64,000 bases of DNA, taken from contig JBGPYB010000002.1 of the NCBI GenBank assembly GCA_041493035.1, positions 32,616 to 96,615 on the forward strand, read 5' to 3'. The position numbers were made by a program, and so were the translations under genes. Shown here one piece after another: positions 1 to 6,630 of this stretch; within the stretch, counting starts at the first letter, position 1, and each line of letters opens with the position of its first letter. Under the pieces are notes generated by a model. The model was given only the letters and a program-made list of their open reading frames with translations. It was not told the origin of the DNA and ran no database searches. This DNA comes from JBGPYB01 sp041493035 (GTDB taxonomy: Bacteria; Acidobacteriota; Vicinamibacteria; Fen-336).

Positions 1-314
1 GCGAGGCCACCGACAGCCTCCGCAAGGTCGGAGAGGTCGTCAAAGCTTATCCAAGAGCGCCGCTGCTGATTGAGGGGCACACGGACGGCAAAGGCACGCA
101 TCCCTACAACATGACGCTGTCGGAGAGCCGTGCTGTCTCGGTGAAGAACTGGCTGGTGCAAAATGCCGGGGTCGATCCCGCGCGGATCACCACCAGGGGC
201 CTGGGAGAAACCAAGCCCGTCGCATCCAACGCCAACCCCGACGGCAGCGACAATCCCCAGGGCAGACAGAAGAACCGGCGAGTCTCGATAACACTGCGTA
301 CACGCTCTAACTGA
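1..314 (+). CDS. OmpA-family protein, C-terminal peptidoglycan-binding domain (5-prime truncated by window)
   Basis: The reading frame is open from base 3 and ends in TGA at 312-314, so only about 103 C-terminal residues are visible. They carry the OmpA-like signature: a hydrophobic strand, the motif IEGHTDGKG, then SESRAVSVKNWL and a G-LGETKPVASN segment, ending in NRRVSITL. In this family the Asp and Arg of these motifs bind diaminopimelate of peptidoglycan and anchor the outer membrane to the wall. The first ATG in frame, at 111, lies inside the conserved domain and is not a believable start. The upstream part, which could be a barrel, a lipoprotein signal or repeats, is outside the window, so the full architecture is unknown. 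Confidence 0.9.
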   Translation, partial: EATDSLRKVGEVVKAYPRAPLLIEGHTDGKGTHPYNMTLSESRAVSVKNWLVQNAGVDPARITTRGLGETKPVASNANPDGSDNPQGRQKNRRVSITLRTRSN

Positions 315-330
315 TTGATAATAAGCATAA

Positions 331-373
331 TATAGATTGGAACTCTGAATGACTAGATAAGTTCCAATCTATA
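331..373. promoter_or_regulatory. Perfect 13-bp inverted repeat, candidate operator of the downstream regulator
   Basis: The left arm TATAGATTGGAAC (331-343) and right arm GTTCCAATCTATA (361-373) are exact reverse complements separated by 17 bases. The right arm covers the expected -35 region of the promoter whose -10 box is at 383-388. The segment is AT-rich compared with its surroundings. It sits 24 bases before the start of a protein with an N-terminal winged helix, so autoregulation is the natural inference. A terminator for the upstream gene is the alternative, but the long loop, AT-rich stem and lack of a T-run argue against it. Confidence 0.6.
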
Positions 374-382
374 GTAGTTAGA

Positions 383-388
383 GTTACA
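383..388 (+). promoter_or_regulatory. -10 box for a probably leaderless transcript
   Basis: TACAAT ends 8 bases before the GTG start at 397. There is no Shine-Dalgarno-like sequence in the gap, which fits transcription beginning at or next to the start codon. No good -35 hexamer is seen at 16-18 bp, where the right arm of the inverted repeat lies. Confidence 0.5.
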
Positions 389-396
389 ATAGTCCC

Positions 397-1443
397 GTGA
401 AAGCACGTTCGGAGATCACGCAATTCATCGCTGCTCACATCGCCGAGCAGCAGTCCGGTCTTGCCCGGATGGTCTCCGAGCGATTCGGAATCAGTCGACA
501 GGCGGCGAATCGAAACATCGCGCGCATGGTGAAGTCTGGGCTCGTTCTTGCCCATGGCAAGACGCGTGGTCGGCAGTACCGGCTCGCGACCCTGGGTCGG
601 GTGCATGAGACCTTGGCCATCACACCGGAGCTGCAGGAGGATCAGGTCTGGGAGCGCCGTGTGCTACCCCTGTTGCGCGACGCGCCCGAGAACGTGCGGG
701 ACATTTGCAGCTACGGCTTCACCGAGATGGTCAACAACGCGAAGGACCATTCGGGTTCGCCCACGCTACTCATCTTGGCCGAGGTCACGGCGGACGGCGT
801 CACGATGGTGGTGAGAGACGAGGGTGTCGGGATTTTCCGCAAGATCAAGGACGCTCTGCACCTGGAGGATGAGCGCCACGCGATCCTGGAGCTCACCAAG
901 GGGAAGTTCACCACGGACCCGGAACGCCACACGGGCGAAGGCGTCTTCTTCGCGTCACGCATGTTCGACTCGTTTGGCATAGGGTCCGGGCGACTCGGCC
1001 TCCTTCACCGGCGCGACACCCAGGACTTCCTGAGCGAGGACCGGCCGGAACATGCTGGCACGACGGTGGTCATGGAGGCAAAGTTCGTTTCACAACATAC
1101 AGCGAAGGAGGTGTTCGACCGGTACTCGACCGAGCAGGACGACTACGCGTTCCAGCGAACCCGCATCGTGGTCGCTTTGGCGGAGATCGAAGGCACGAAG
1201 CTCGTCTCTCGTTCTCAGGCCAAGCGAATCCTCGCCCGGCTCGATCGGTTCAAGGAGGTGATCCTCGACTTCAAGCGGGTCGAGAGCGTCGGACCCGCCT
1301 TCGCCGACGAGATGTTCCGCGTATACAGGTGTCAGCACCCGCAGGTGAACCTGATCCCGACCGAGGCCAATGAAGAAGTGCAGAGGATGATCCGGCGCGC
1401 AGAGGCAGCCAGACAAACCATGATTCCCGCCCCGGGCTCTTGA
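397..1443 (+). CDS. Winged-helix / GHKL ATPase / STAS-like (DUF4325-type) regulator
   Basis: The 348-residue soluble protein has three parts. Residues 3-65 form a winged helix with a recognition segment FGISRQAANRNIARMVKSG. Residues 80-230 form a GHKL ATP-binding fold: N-box E110..N113 N114..D117 H118, G1 box DEGVGI at 141-146, and G2 box HTGEGVFFASRMFD at 178-191. Residues 245-335 look like the STAS-like DUF4325 domain (LDFKRVESVGPAFADEMF). No histidine phospho-acceptor or membrane segment is visible, so it is not a classical sensor kinase; GHKL plus STAS recalls anti-sigma/anti-anti-sigma switching, here inside one DNA-binding polypeptide. The GTG at 397 is chosen because of the -10 box 8 bases upstream. 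It lies 50 bases upstream of hmgA and could be cotranscribed with, or regulate, the tyrosine operon; that is inference. Confidence 0.8.
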   Translation: MKARSEITQFIAAHIAEQQSGLARMVSERFGISRQAANRNIARMVKSGLVLAHGKTRGRQYRLATLGRVHETLAITPELQEDQVWERRVLPLLRDAPENVRDICSYGFTEMVNNAKDHSGSPTLLILAEVTADGVTMVVRDEGVGIFRKIKDALHLEDERHAILELTKGKFTTDPERHTGEGVFFASRMFDSFGIGSGRLGLLHRRDTQDFLSEDRPEHAGTTVVMEAKFVSQHTAKEVFDRYSTEQDDYAFQRTRIVVALAEIEGTKLVSRSQAKRILARLDRFKEVILDFKRVESVGPAFADEMFRVYRCQHPQVNLIPTEANEEVQRMIRRAEAARQTMIPAPGS

Positions 1444-1493
1444 CCACGACGCCGAACTCCGCGCTATGCTTCCTGTTCGGGGAGATCGCCTTC

Positions 1494-2648
1494 ATGCCCT
1501 TCTACCACCAGCTCGGCCGTGTCCCACCGAAGCGCCACGTGGTGCTTCGCACGGCGGACGGGGCGCTATGCTTCGAGGAGCTGGTCGGGAACAAGGGTTT
1601 CACCGGGCCGTCGTCGCTGCTCTACCACCTCCGGCTTCCGACGGCCGTCAAGAGCGTGCGCCTCTTCCGAGACCTCGCGTGGGCGCGGGAGGAGGACCAG
1701 ACGCTGCGCCACCGGCACTTTCGGACGGCTTCCCTCGAGACGGGGCCGAGTGCCGTTCTCGACCGCGTGCCTTTGCTCTACAACGACGACGTCGCCCTGG
1801 AGATGGTGAGGCCGCGGCAGGAGGACGAGTTCTTCTACAGGAACGGCCAGGGAGACGAGGTCGTCTTCGTGACCGAAGGCGAGGGGGTTCTCGAGTCGCC
1901 CTTCGGCGTGGTCGCGTTCCAGTCGGGCGACTACGTCGTGATTCCCCGCGGGGTGCTTCATCGCTACCGTCTCGCCCCCTGCCCCCAGCGCTTTCTCGTG
2001 ATCGAGAGCCGCGGCGATGTGCGCACGCCGAAGCGATATCGGAACGAGCACGGTCAGATGCTGGAAGGCGCGCCTTACTCGGAGCGGGATTTCCGGCGTC
2101 CGGAGAAGCTCGAGACCCGCGACGAGGCCGGAGAATTCCGGGTCCTCGTCAAGGCCGCGAACCGCATCACGGAGATCATCATGGCTCACCATCCCTTCGA
2201 CGTGGTGGGCTGGGACGGGTACTACTATCCGTGGGCCTTCAGCATTCACGACTTCGAGCCCAAGGTAGGCCGCGTCCACCTGCCCCCGCCCGTGCATCAG
2301 ACGTTCGAGGGAGACGGCTTCGTGATCTGCTCCTTCTGTCCGCGTCCTTATGACTTCGATAAAGACGCGATCCCCGCTCCCTACAGCCACCAGAACGTGA
2401 TGTCCGACGAGGTCCTCTACTACGCCAACGCGGAGTTCATGAGCCGGAAAGGGATCGAGTATGGCTCCATCACCCTCCACCCCGACGGCCTGCCCCACGG
2501 TCCGCAGCCAGGGAAGACGGAAGAGTCGATCGGCGCGAAGTGGACGGGCGAGCTGGCGGTGATGGTGGACACGTTCAAGCCGCTCCGCGCGAGTCGGCAG
2601 GCTCTCGCCCTCGAGGATGCCGGCTATGCCTTGTCGTGGCTCGTATGA
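1494..2648 (+). CDS. hmgA: Homogentisate 1,2-dioxygenase
   Basis: This cytoplasmic cupin-fold Fe(II) dioxygenase opens the ring of homogentisate to 4-maleylacetoacetate, the central step of tyrosine and phenylalanine degradation. The 384-residue product begins MPFYHQLG, the usual N-terminus of the family, and carries the three iron ligands: His299 in PYSHQN, Glu306 in SDEVLYY and His335 in DGLPHGPQPG. The ATG at 1494 is preferred over the TTG at 1440 because of family alignment and a GGGGAGA sequence about 10 bases upstream; the TTG would add 18 residues and overlap the preceding stop. It is shorter than the human enzyme (about 445 residues), as is common for bacterial forms of this subgroup. 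Its stop overlaps the next start (ATGA at 2645-2648), so translation is probably coupled. Confidence 0.93.
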   Translation: MPFYHQLGRVPPKRHVVLRTADGALCFEELVGNKGFTGPSSLLYHLRLPTAVKSVRLFRDLAWAREEDQTLRHRHFRTASLETGPSAVLDRVPLLYNDDVALEMVRPRQEDEFFYRNGQGDEVVFVTEGEGVLESPFGVVAFQSGDYVVIPRGVLHRYRLAPCPQRFLVIESRGDVRTPKRYRNEHGQMLEGAPYSERDFRRPEKLETRDEAGEFRVLVKAANRITEIIMAHHPFDVVGWDGYYYPWAFSIHDFEPKVGRVHLPPPVHQTFEGDGFVICSFCPRPYDFDKDAIPAPYSHQNVMSDEVLYYANAEFMSRKGIEYGSITLHPDGLPHGPQPGKTEESIGAKWTGELAVMVDTFKPLRASRQALALEDAGYALSWLV

Positions 2649-3538
2649 TCGCGGCCGCCACGTCATCGCTGCTCGCGTCCCTCGTCGACTACGCCGGGCT
2701 CTTTCCGCCGGCCGGTCTCGACACGGAGAAGGCGGTGGAGCAGTACGCGCGCCATCGCCGTTCCCCGGAGCGCTGGATTCTCGGACGCTTCGTCGTCCCG
2801 GCCACGCGCCTCGACGAGATGGCGACGGCGGCTGCGCCGTACCTGCCGACCCTTGGCGCGACGGATCCCTGGCGCGTGACGGCGCTCCTTGGGAATCGTC
2901 CCGCAGCCGAGGCCGCCCAGGCGGTGGCGTTTGGCCAACGCCTCGGCGGCCAGGCGGTCGTCGATTCGGTCGAGCTGAAAGGCTCGACGGTGGGTGAAAT
3001 CGAGTCGGCCCTCGACGGACTGCCATCCGGCGTCACGGCCTACGTCGAGTTGCCGATCGACGCCGTTCTGCCGCCGCTTCTGCAAGCGCTCAAGGCCCGC
3101 GGCGCGCGGGCCAAGGTGCGCACCGGTGGGGTGACGCCCGAGGCGATACCGTCGCCGGAGCAGGTGGCCCGATTTCTCGTTGCCTGCGGCGCAGCCAAAG
3201 TTCCGTTCAAGGCGACAGCCGGGCTCCATCATGCGGTGCGCTCCGTTCGGCCGCTCACCTATGCCTCCGACAGCCCGCGAGCCACCATGCACGGCTTCCT
3301 GAACGTCTTCTCCGCCGCCGCCCTCGTCTGGCACGGCGCCTCCGTGGACGCGGTCGAGGCCGTGTTGCGAGAGGAGAATCCCGAGGCCTTTCGGATCGAC
3401 GACGGCGGCCTGTCGGTGGGGGATCGCCACGTTTCCGCCGGCGATGTCGCCGCGTCGCGCGCCGAGCTTTCCATCGGGTTCGGCTCTTGCTCCTTCGCGG
3501 AGCCGATCGCCGACCTGAAGGCCCTCGGCATCTTGTGA
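2645..3538 (+). CDS. Conserved protein of unknown function inside the homogentisate operon
   Basis: The protein has 297 residues, with no signal peptide or membrane segment. I do not recognise a named domain. Striking segments are LVDYAGLFPPAGL near the N-terminus, a central alternating alpha/beta pattern, FKATAGLHHAVR at about residues 190-201, and HGFLNVFSAAAL shortly after. The ATG overlaps the hmgA stop (ATGA), and its own stop overlaps the GTG start of fahA (GTGA), so it is locked between the two enzymes that act before and after maleylacetoacetate. No glutathione-dependent maleylacetoacetate isomerase is visible in the operon. A role in that isomerisation is therefore a reasonable guess from position only. 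The repeated alpha/beta segments could be a TIM barrel, but this is unproven. Confidence 0.75.
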   Translation: MIAAATSSLLASLVDYAGLFPPAGLDTEKAVEQYARHRRSPERWILGRFVVPATRLDEMATAAAPYLPTLGATDPWRVTALLGNRPAAEAAQAVAFGQRLGGQAVVDSVELKGSTVGEIESALDGLPSGVTAYVELPIDAVLPPLLQALKARGARAKVRTGGVTPEAIPSPEQVARFLVACGAAKVPFKATAGLHHAVRSVRPLTYASDSPRATMHGFLNVFSAAALVWHGASVDAVEAVLREENPEAFRIDDGGLSVGDRHVSAGDVAASRAELSIGFGSCSFAEPIADLKALGIL

Positions 3539-4851
3539 TCGCCGCGATCGACGAGACCCACGCCCCTGCGCTCCGGAGCTGGGTCGAATCGGCCAACGAT
3601 CCCGCCACTGACTTTCCCGTCCAGAACCTGTCGATGGGTGTCTTCCAGCGGAAAGGAAATGGAACGGCGGGCGTCGGCGTTGCCATCGGCGATCAGATCC
3701 TGGATCTCGCCGCCTGCGCCGGGCGCGGCCTCCTCCGCGGCCTGCCGACCGCGATCGAGGAGGCCTGTCGCGCCGCGTCCCTGAACGCCTTCATGGCGCA
3801 ACCGGCCCGCCTGCGGAGCGCGCTCAGGAACCGGATCAGTCACCTGCTTCGTGCCGAGGGCGGGTTCGTGACGGCGCGCAGCGAGGCCGCAGCGGTCCTT
3901 CTGCCGCAGGCCGAGGCTGAGATGCGCCTCCCGGCCGAGGTGGGGGACTACACCGACTTCTACGCGTCGATCTTCCACGCGAGCAACGTCGGCGCCATGT
4001 TCCGCCCCGACAGCCCGCTGTTGCCGAACTACAAATGGGTGCCGATCGGCTATCACGGGCGCGCGTCGTCCCTCGTGGTCAGCGGCACGCCGGTGCGCCG
4101 TCCTTCGGGGCAGACCGAAGGGACCGACGGTGGGCCACCGTCGTTCGGCCCGACTCGCGCCCTCGACTACGAGCTGGAGATGGGAGCCTTCCTCGGGCCG
4201 GGAAACGACCTCGGAACGCCCATCCCTCTCCGTGAGGCCGCGGATCACCTCGTCGGCCTCTGCCTCCTGAACGACTGGTCCGCTCGCGACATGCAGAAAT
4301 GGGAGTACCAGCCCCTCGGTCCGTTCCTCGCGAAGAGCTTCGCCACGTCGCTCGGACCATGGGTGGTTACCCGCGAGGCGCTGGCGCCCTTCCGCGTCTC
4401 GGCCTTGTCGCGGCCGGCAGGAGACCCCGCTCCGCTTCCGTACCTGAGCGACGAGGAGGATGCAGCTCACGGGGGTTTCGACGTGCATCTCGAAGTGCGT
4501 ATCGCATCGCGCGCCATGCGCGACGCGCGGCACCCGGCGATGACGGTGAGCCGTAGCCGTCTCCGCGACCTTTACTGGACGCTTGGCCAACTGCTCACTC
4601 ATCACGCGAGCAACGGCTGCAACCTGCGCCCTGGGGACCTGATCGCCAGCGGCACCGTCTCCGGGCCGGAGACGGAATCCCGCGGCTGCCTCCTGGAGCG
4701 GACGGGACGGGGGAACGAGCCGCTCACGCTCCCGACGGGGGAAAGGCGCCGCTTTCTCGAAGATGGCGACGAGGTGATCTTCCGCGGGCGCTGCGAGCGG
4801 GAGGGCTTCGTCTCGCTGGGCTTCGGCGAATGCCGCGGCGTGGTAGGTTAG
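3535..4851 (+). CDS. fahA: Fumarylacetoacetase
   Basis: The enzyme hydrolyses fumarylacetoacetate to fumarate and acetoacetate, the last step of tyrosine degradation. The 438-residue product has the N-terminal SH3-like region followed by the FAH catalytic domain. Visible active-site elements are D141 in DYTDFYAS, His148 in FHASNVG (catalytic base), the block GYHGRASS at 172-179, metal-binding E213 and E215 in DYELEMG, and D247 in LLNDWSARD. The start is GTG at 3535, which overlaps the previous stop (GTGA); the longer frame from 3487 would overlap the upstream gene by 52 bases and add unrelated residues. Length matches the family (about 420). Confidence 0.93.
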   Translation: MIAAIDETHAPALRSWVESANDPATDFPVQNLSMGVFQRKGNGTAGVGVAIGDQILDLAACAGRGLLRGLPTAIEEACRAASLNAFMAQPARLRSALRNRISHLLRAEGGFVTARSEAAAVLLPQAEAEMRLPAEVGDYTDFYASIFHASNVGAMFRPDSPLLPNYKWVPIGYHGRASSLVVSGTPVRRPSGQTEGTDGGPPSFGPTRALDYELEMGAFLGPGNDLGTPIPLREAADHLVGLCLLNDWSARDMQKWEYQPLGPFLAKSFATSLGPWVVTREALAPFRVSALSRPAGDPAPLPYLSDEEDAAHGGFDVHLEVRIASRAMRDARHPAMTVSRSRLRDLYWTLGQLLTHHASNGCNLRPGDLIASGTVSGPETESRGCLLERTGRGNEPLTLPTGERRRFLEDGDEVIFRGRCEREGFVSLGFGECRGVVG

Positions 4852-4866
4852 GGACCGGAGGGAGCC

Positions 4867-6015
4867 ATGCCGAAAGTCGAGTCCCTCGGGATCAAGCGGA
4901 TCGAGTCGATCCACTACTACGTCCACGACCTGGAGCGGAGCCGGCGCTTCTACACCGGGACCATGGACTTCGCGGAGATCGGCGGCAGCTCCGAGACGAT
5001 GACACGCGAGGGCCGCGAGCAGTCCGTGGTCTTCATGGCGGGGAACTGCGTCGTGACCTGCATCGCTCCTCGCGGAGAAGACGGCCGCGCCGCGCGCTAC
5101 CTGCGGAAGCATCCGGACGGCGTCGGGACGCTGAACTTCGAGGTGGAGGACGCGGGGCGCGCCTTCGCTCTTCTGGAGAAGCGGGGCGGCACGCCCATCG
5201 GCGAGATCCACCGAGAGAAGGATGGGAGCGGCGAGATCGCCTTCTTCTCCATAGCGACCCCGTTCGGCGACACCACGTTCCGGTTCGTGGAGCGCCGCGG
5301 TTACCGGTCGCTCTTTCCCGGCTTCGAGTCCCTCGAAGCACCTCGGGGCGGCGCCAACGCCTTCGGCTTCGTCGGCTTCGACCACGTCACCTCCAACTTC
5401 CAGACCATGAGCCCGGCTCTGCTGTGGTTGGAACACGTCCTGGGTTTCGAGCGCTACTGGGAGGTGCAGTTCCACACCACCGATGTCGCCATCGACCAGT
5501 CCCACGGCTCGGGCCTCAGGTCGGTGGTGATGTGGGACCCGGCTTCGGGGGTGAAGTTCGCCAACAACGAGCCGTGGCGGCCGTTCTTCAAGGACTCGCA
5601 GATCAACGTCTTCAACGAGCAGCACCGAGGCGACGGCGTCCAGCACCTGGCCATCGGCGTCAAGGACATCGTGTCGTGCGTCCGCGGCCTCCGGGTACGC
5701 GGTCTAGAGTTCATGCCGACGCCCGGGACGTACTACGACGCCCTCTCGGCTCGGCTCCAGACCATGGGCGTCGGCTCCATCGACGAGGACATCGAGCTCC
5801 TGAGGTCCCTCGAAATCCTGGTCGACGGCGACCGGGAGCACTCGTATCTTCTCCAGATCTTCCTGAAGGAGGCGGCCGGCCTCTATCGCGAGCCCGAAGC
5901 CGGGCCCTTCTTCTACGAAATAATCCAGCGCAAAGGGGACGAAGGATTCGGCGCCGGGAACTTCCGCGCCTTGTTCGAGTCCATCGAGCGCATGCAGCAA
6001 GGGGTGAAAGCATGA
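4867..6015 (+). CDS. hpd: 4-hydroxyphenylpyruvate dioxygenase
   Basis: The enzyme converts 4-hydroxyphenylpyruvate to homogentisate and so feeds hmgA. The 382-residue protein has two vicinal-oxygen-chelate domains. The iron ligands are in the C-terminal domain: His173 in FDHVTSNF, His260 in VQHLAIGV and Glu351 in FFYEIIQRKG, followed by the C-terminal helix motif GFGAGNFRALFESIE. A GGAGGGAG ribosome site lies 5 bases before the ATG. It is 15 bases downstream of fahA and its stop overlaps the start of the glutathione peroxidase gene (ATGA at 6012), completing a single operon hmgA-unknown-fahA-hpd-gpx. Confidence 0.95.
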   Translation: MPKVESLGIKRIESIHYYVHDLERSRRFYTGTMDFAEIGGSSETMTREGREQSVVFMAGNCVVTCIAPRGEDGRAARYLRKHPDGVGTLNFEVEDAGRAFALLEKRGGTPIGEIHREKDGSGEIAFFSIATPFGDTTFRFVERRGYRSLFPGFESLEAPRGGANAFGFVGFDHVTSNFQTMSPALLWLEHVLGFERYWEVQFHTTDVAIDQSHGSGLRSVVMWDPASGVKFANNEPWRPFFKDSQINVFNEQHRGDGVQHLAIGVKDIVSCVRGLRVRGLEFMPTPGTYYDALSARLQTMGVGSIDEDIELLRSLEILVDGDREHSYLLQIFLKEAAGLYREPEAGPFFYEIIQRKGDEGFGAGNFRALFESIERMQQGVKA

Positions 6016-6560
6016 TGATGCGCCGCGTACTCGTCTCTTCCGCGGTTGTGGCGGCCTTCGCCACGTCGGTCTTTTCGGGAGATGCCATGTCCTTCTATTC
6101 GCTCAAGACGACCACGCTCTCGGGGAAGCCGGCCGACCTCGGCGACTATTCCGGCAAGGTCACTCTCGTCGTCAACGTGGCGAGCCAGTGCGGATTCACC
6201 CCGCAGTACAAGGGGCTCGAGGCCCTCCACCAGGAGTTGGCACCCAAGGGGTTTTCGGTCCTCGGCTTTCCGAGCAACGAGTTCGGAGGACAAGAGCCGG
6301 GGAGCGCCGAGGAAATCCAGACCTTCTGCCAGAAGAACTACGGTGTGACGTTCCCGATGTTCTCGAAGCTCGTCACGAAGCCGGGTTCGGACCAGTCGCC
6401 CATCTACGCGCTTCTGACGAAGGCCGGCGACGTCCCCTCGTGGAACTTCTGCAAATACCTGGTCGGCAAGGACGGCAAGGTGATCGCTTTCTTCCCGAGC
6501 AAGGTCACGCCTGAGTCGAAGGAACTGCGCGACGCCATCACGGCTGCCCTCGGGAGGTAG
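6012..6560 (+). CDS. Glutathione peroxidase-family thiol peroxidase
   Basis: The 182-residue product has a thioredoxin-like fold and reduces hydrogen or lipid peroxides using thiols. The peroxidatic residue is Cys60 in NVASQCGF, not selenocysteine (codon TGC); the rest of the tetrad is Gln94 in FGGQEPG and Trp144-Asn145 in SWNF. Cys106 in TFCQKNYG is at the usual position of the resolving cysteine in thioredoxin-dependent members. The start ATG at 6012 overlaps the hpd stop; two more in-frame ATGs follow. The first 24 residues are hydrophobic (MRRVLVSSAVVAAFATSVFS) and look like a signal peptide, suggesting a periplasmic location. Coupling to an operon of oxygenases suggests protection from peroxide by-products. 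Confidence 0.9.
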   Translation: MMMRRVLVSSAVVAAFATSVFSGDAMSFYSLKTTTLSGKPADLGDYSGKVTLVVNVASQCGFTPQYKGLEALHQELAPKGFSVLGFPSNEFGGQEPGSAEEIQTFCQKNYGVTFPMFSKLVTKPGSDQSPIYALLTKAGDVPSWNFCKYLVGKDGKVIAFFPSKVTPESKELRDAITAALGR

Positions 6561-6580
6561 GCGGCCTTGCCGCAAGCGGC

Positions 6581-6610
6581 TTGGCATTGTTTGGACGCTT
6601 ACTGGATAAT
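6581..6610 (+). promoter_or_regulatory. Predicted sigma-70-type promoter of the Sel1-repeat gene
   Basis: TTGGCA (6581-6586) and GATAAT (6605-6610) are separated by 18 bases. The predicted start of transcription is about 14 bases before the ATG at 6631, leaving a very short leader with no Shine-Dalgarno sequence. A 6-bp inverted repeat GGCATT/AATGCC spans the promoter. Confidence 0.45.
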
Positions 6611-6630
6611 GCCGATTGAGTAAGTCATAA

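Noticed and set aside
331..373. Rho-independent terminator of the OmpA gene
   Set aside because: The stem is AT-rich, has a 17-base loop and no T-run, which fits an operator better.
3259..5646. 795-codon open frame on the minus strand
   Set aside because: It is the antisense shadow of fahA and hpd, long only because the third codon positions are GC-rich; its product has no recognisable domain.
6012..6560. Selenoprotein glutathione peroxidase
   Set aside because: The active-site codon is TGC (Cys60), not TGA; no selenocysteine element is needed.
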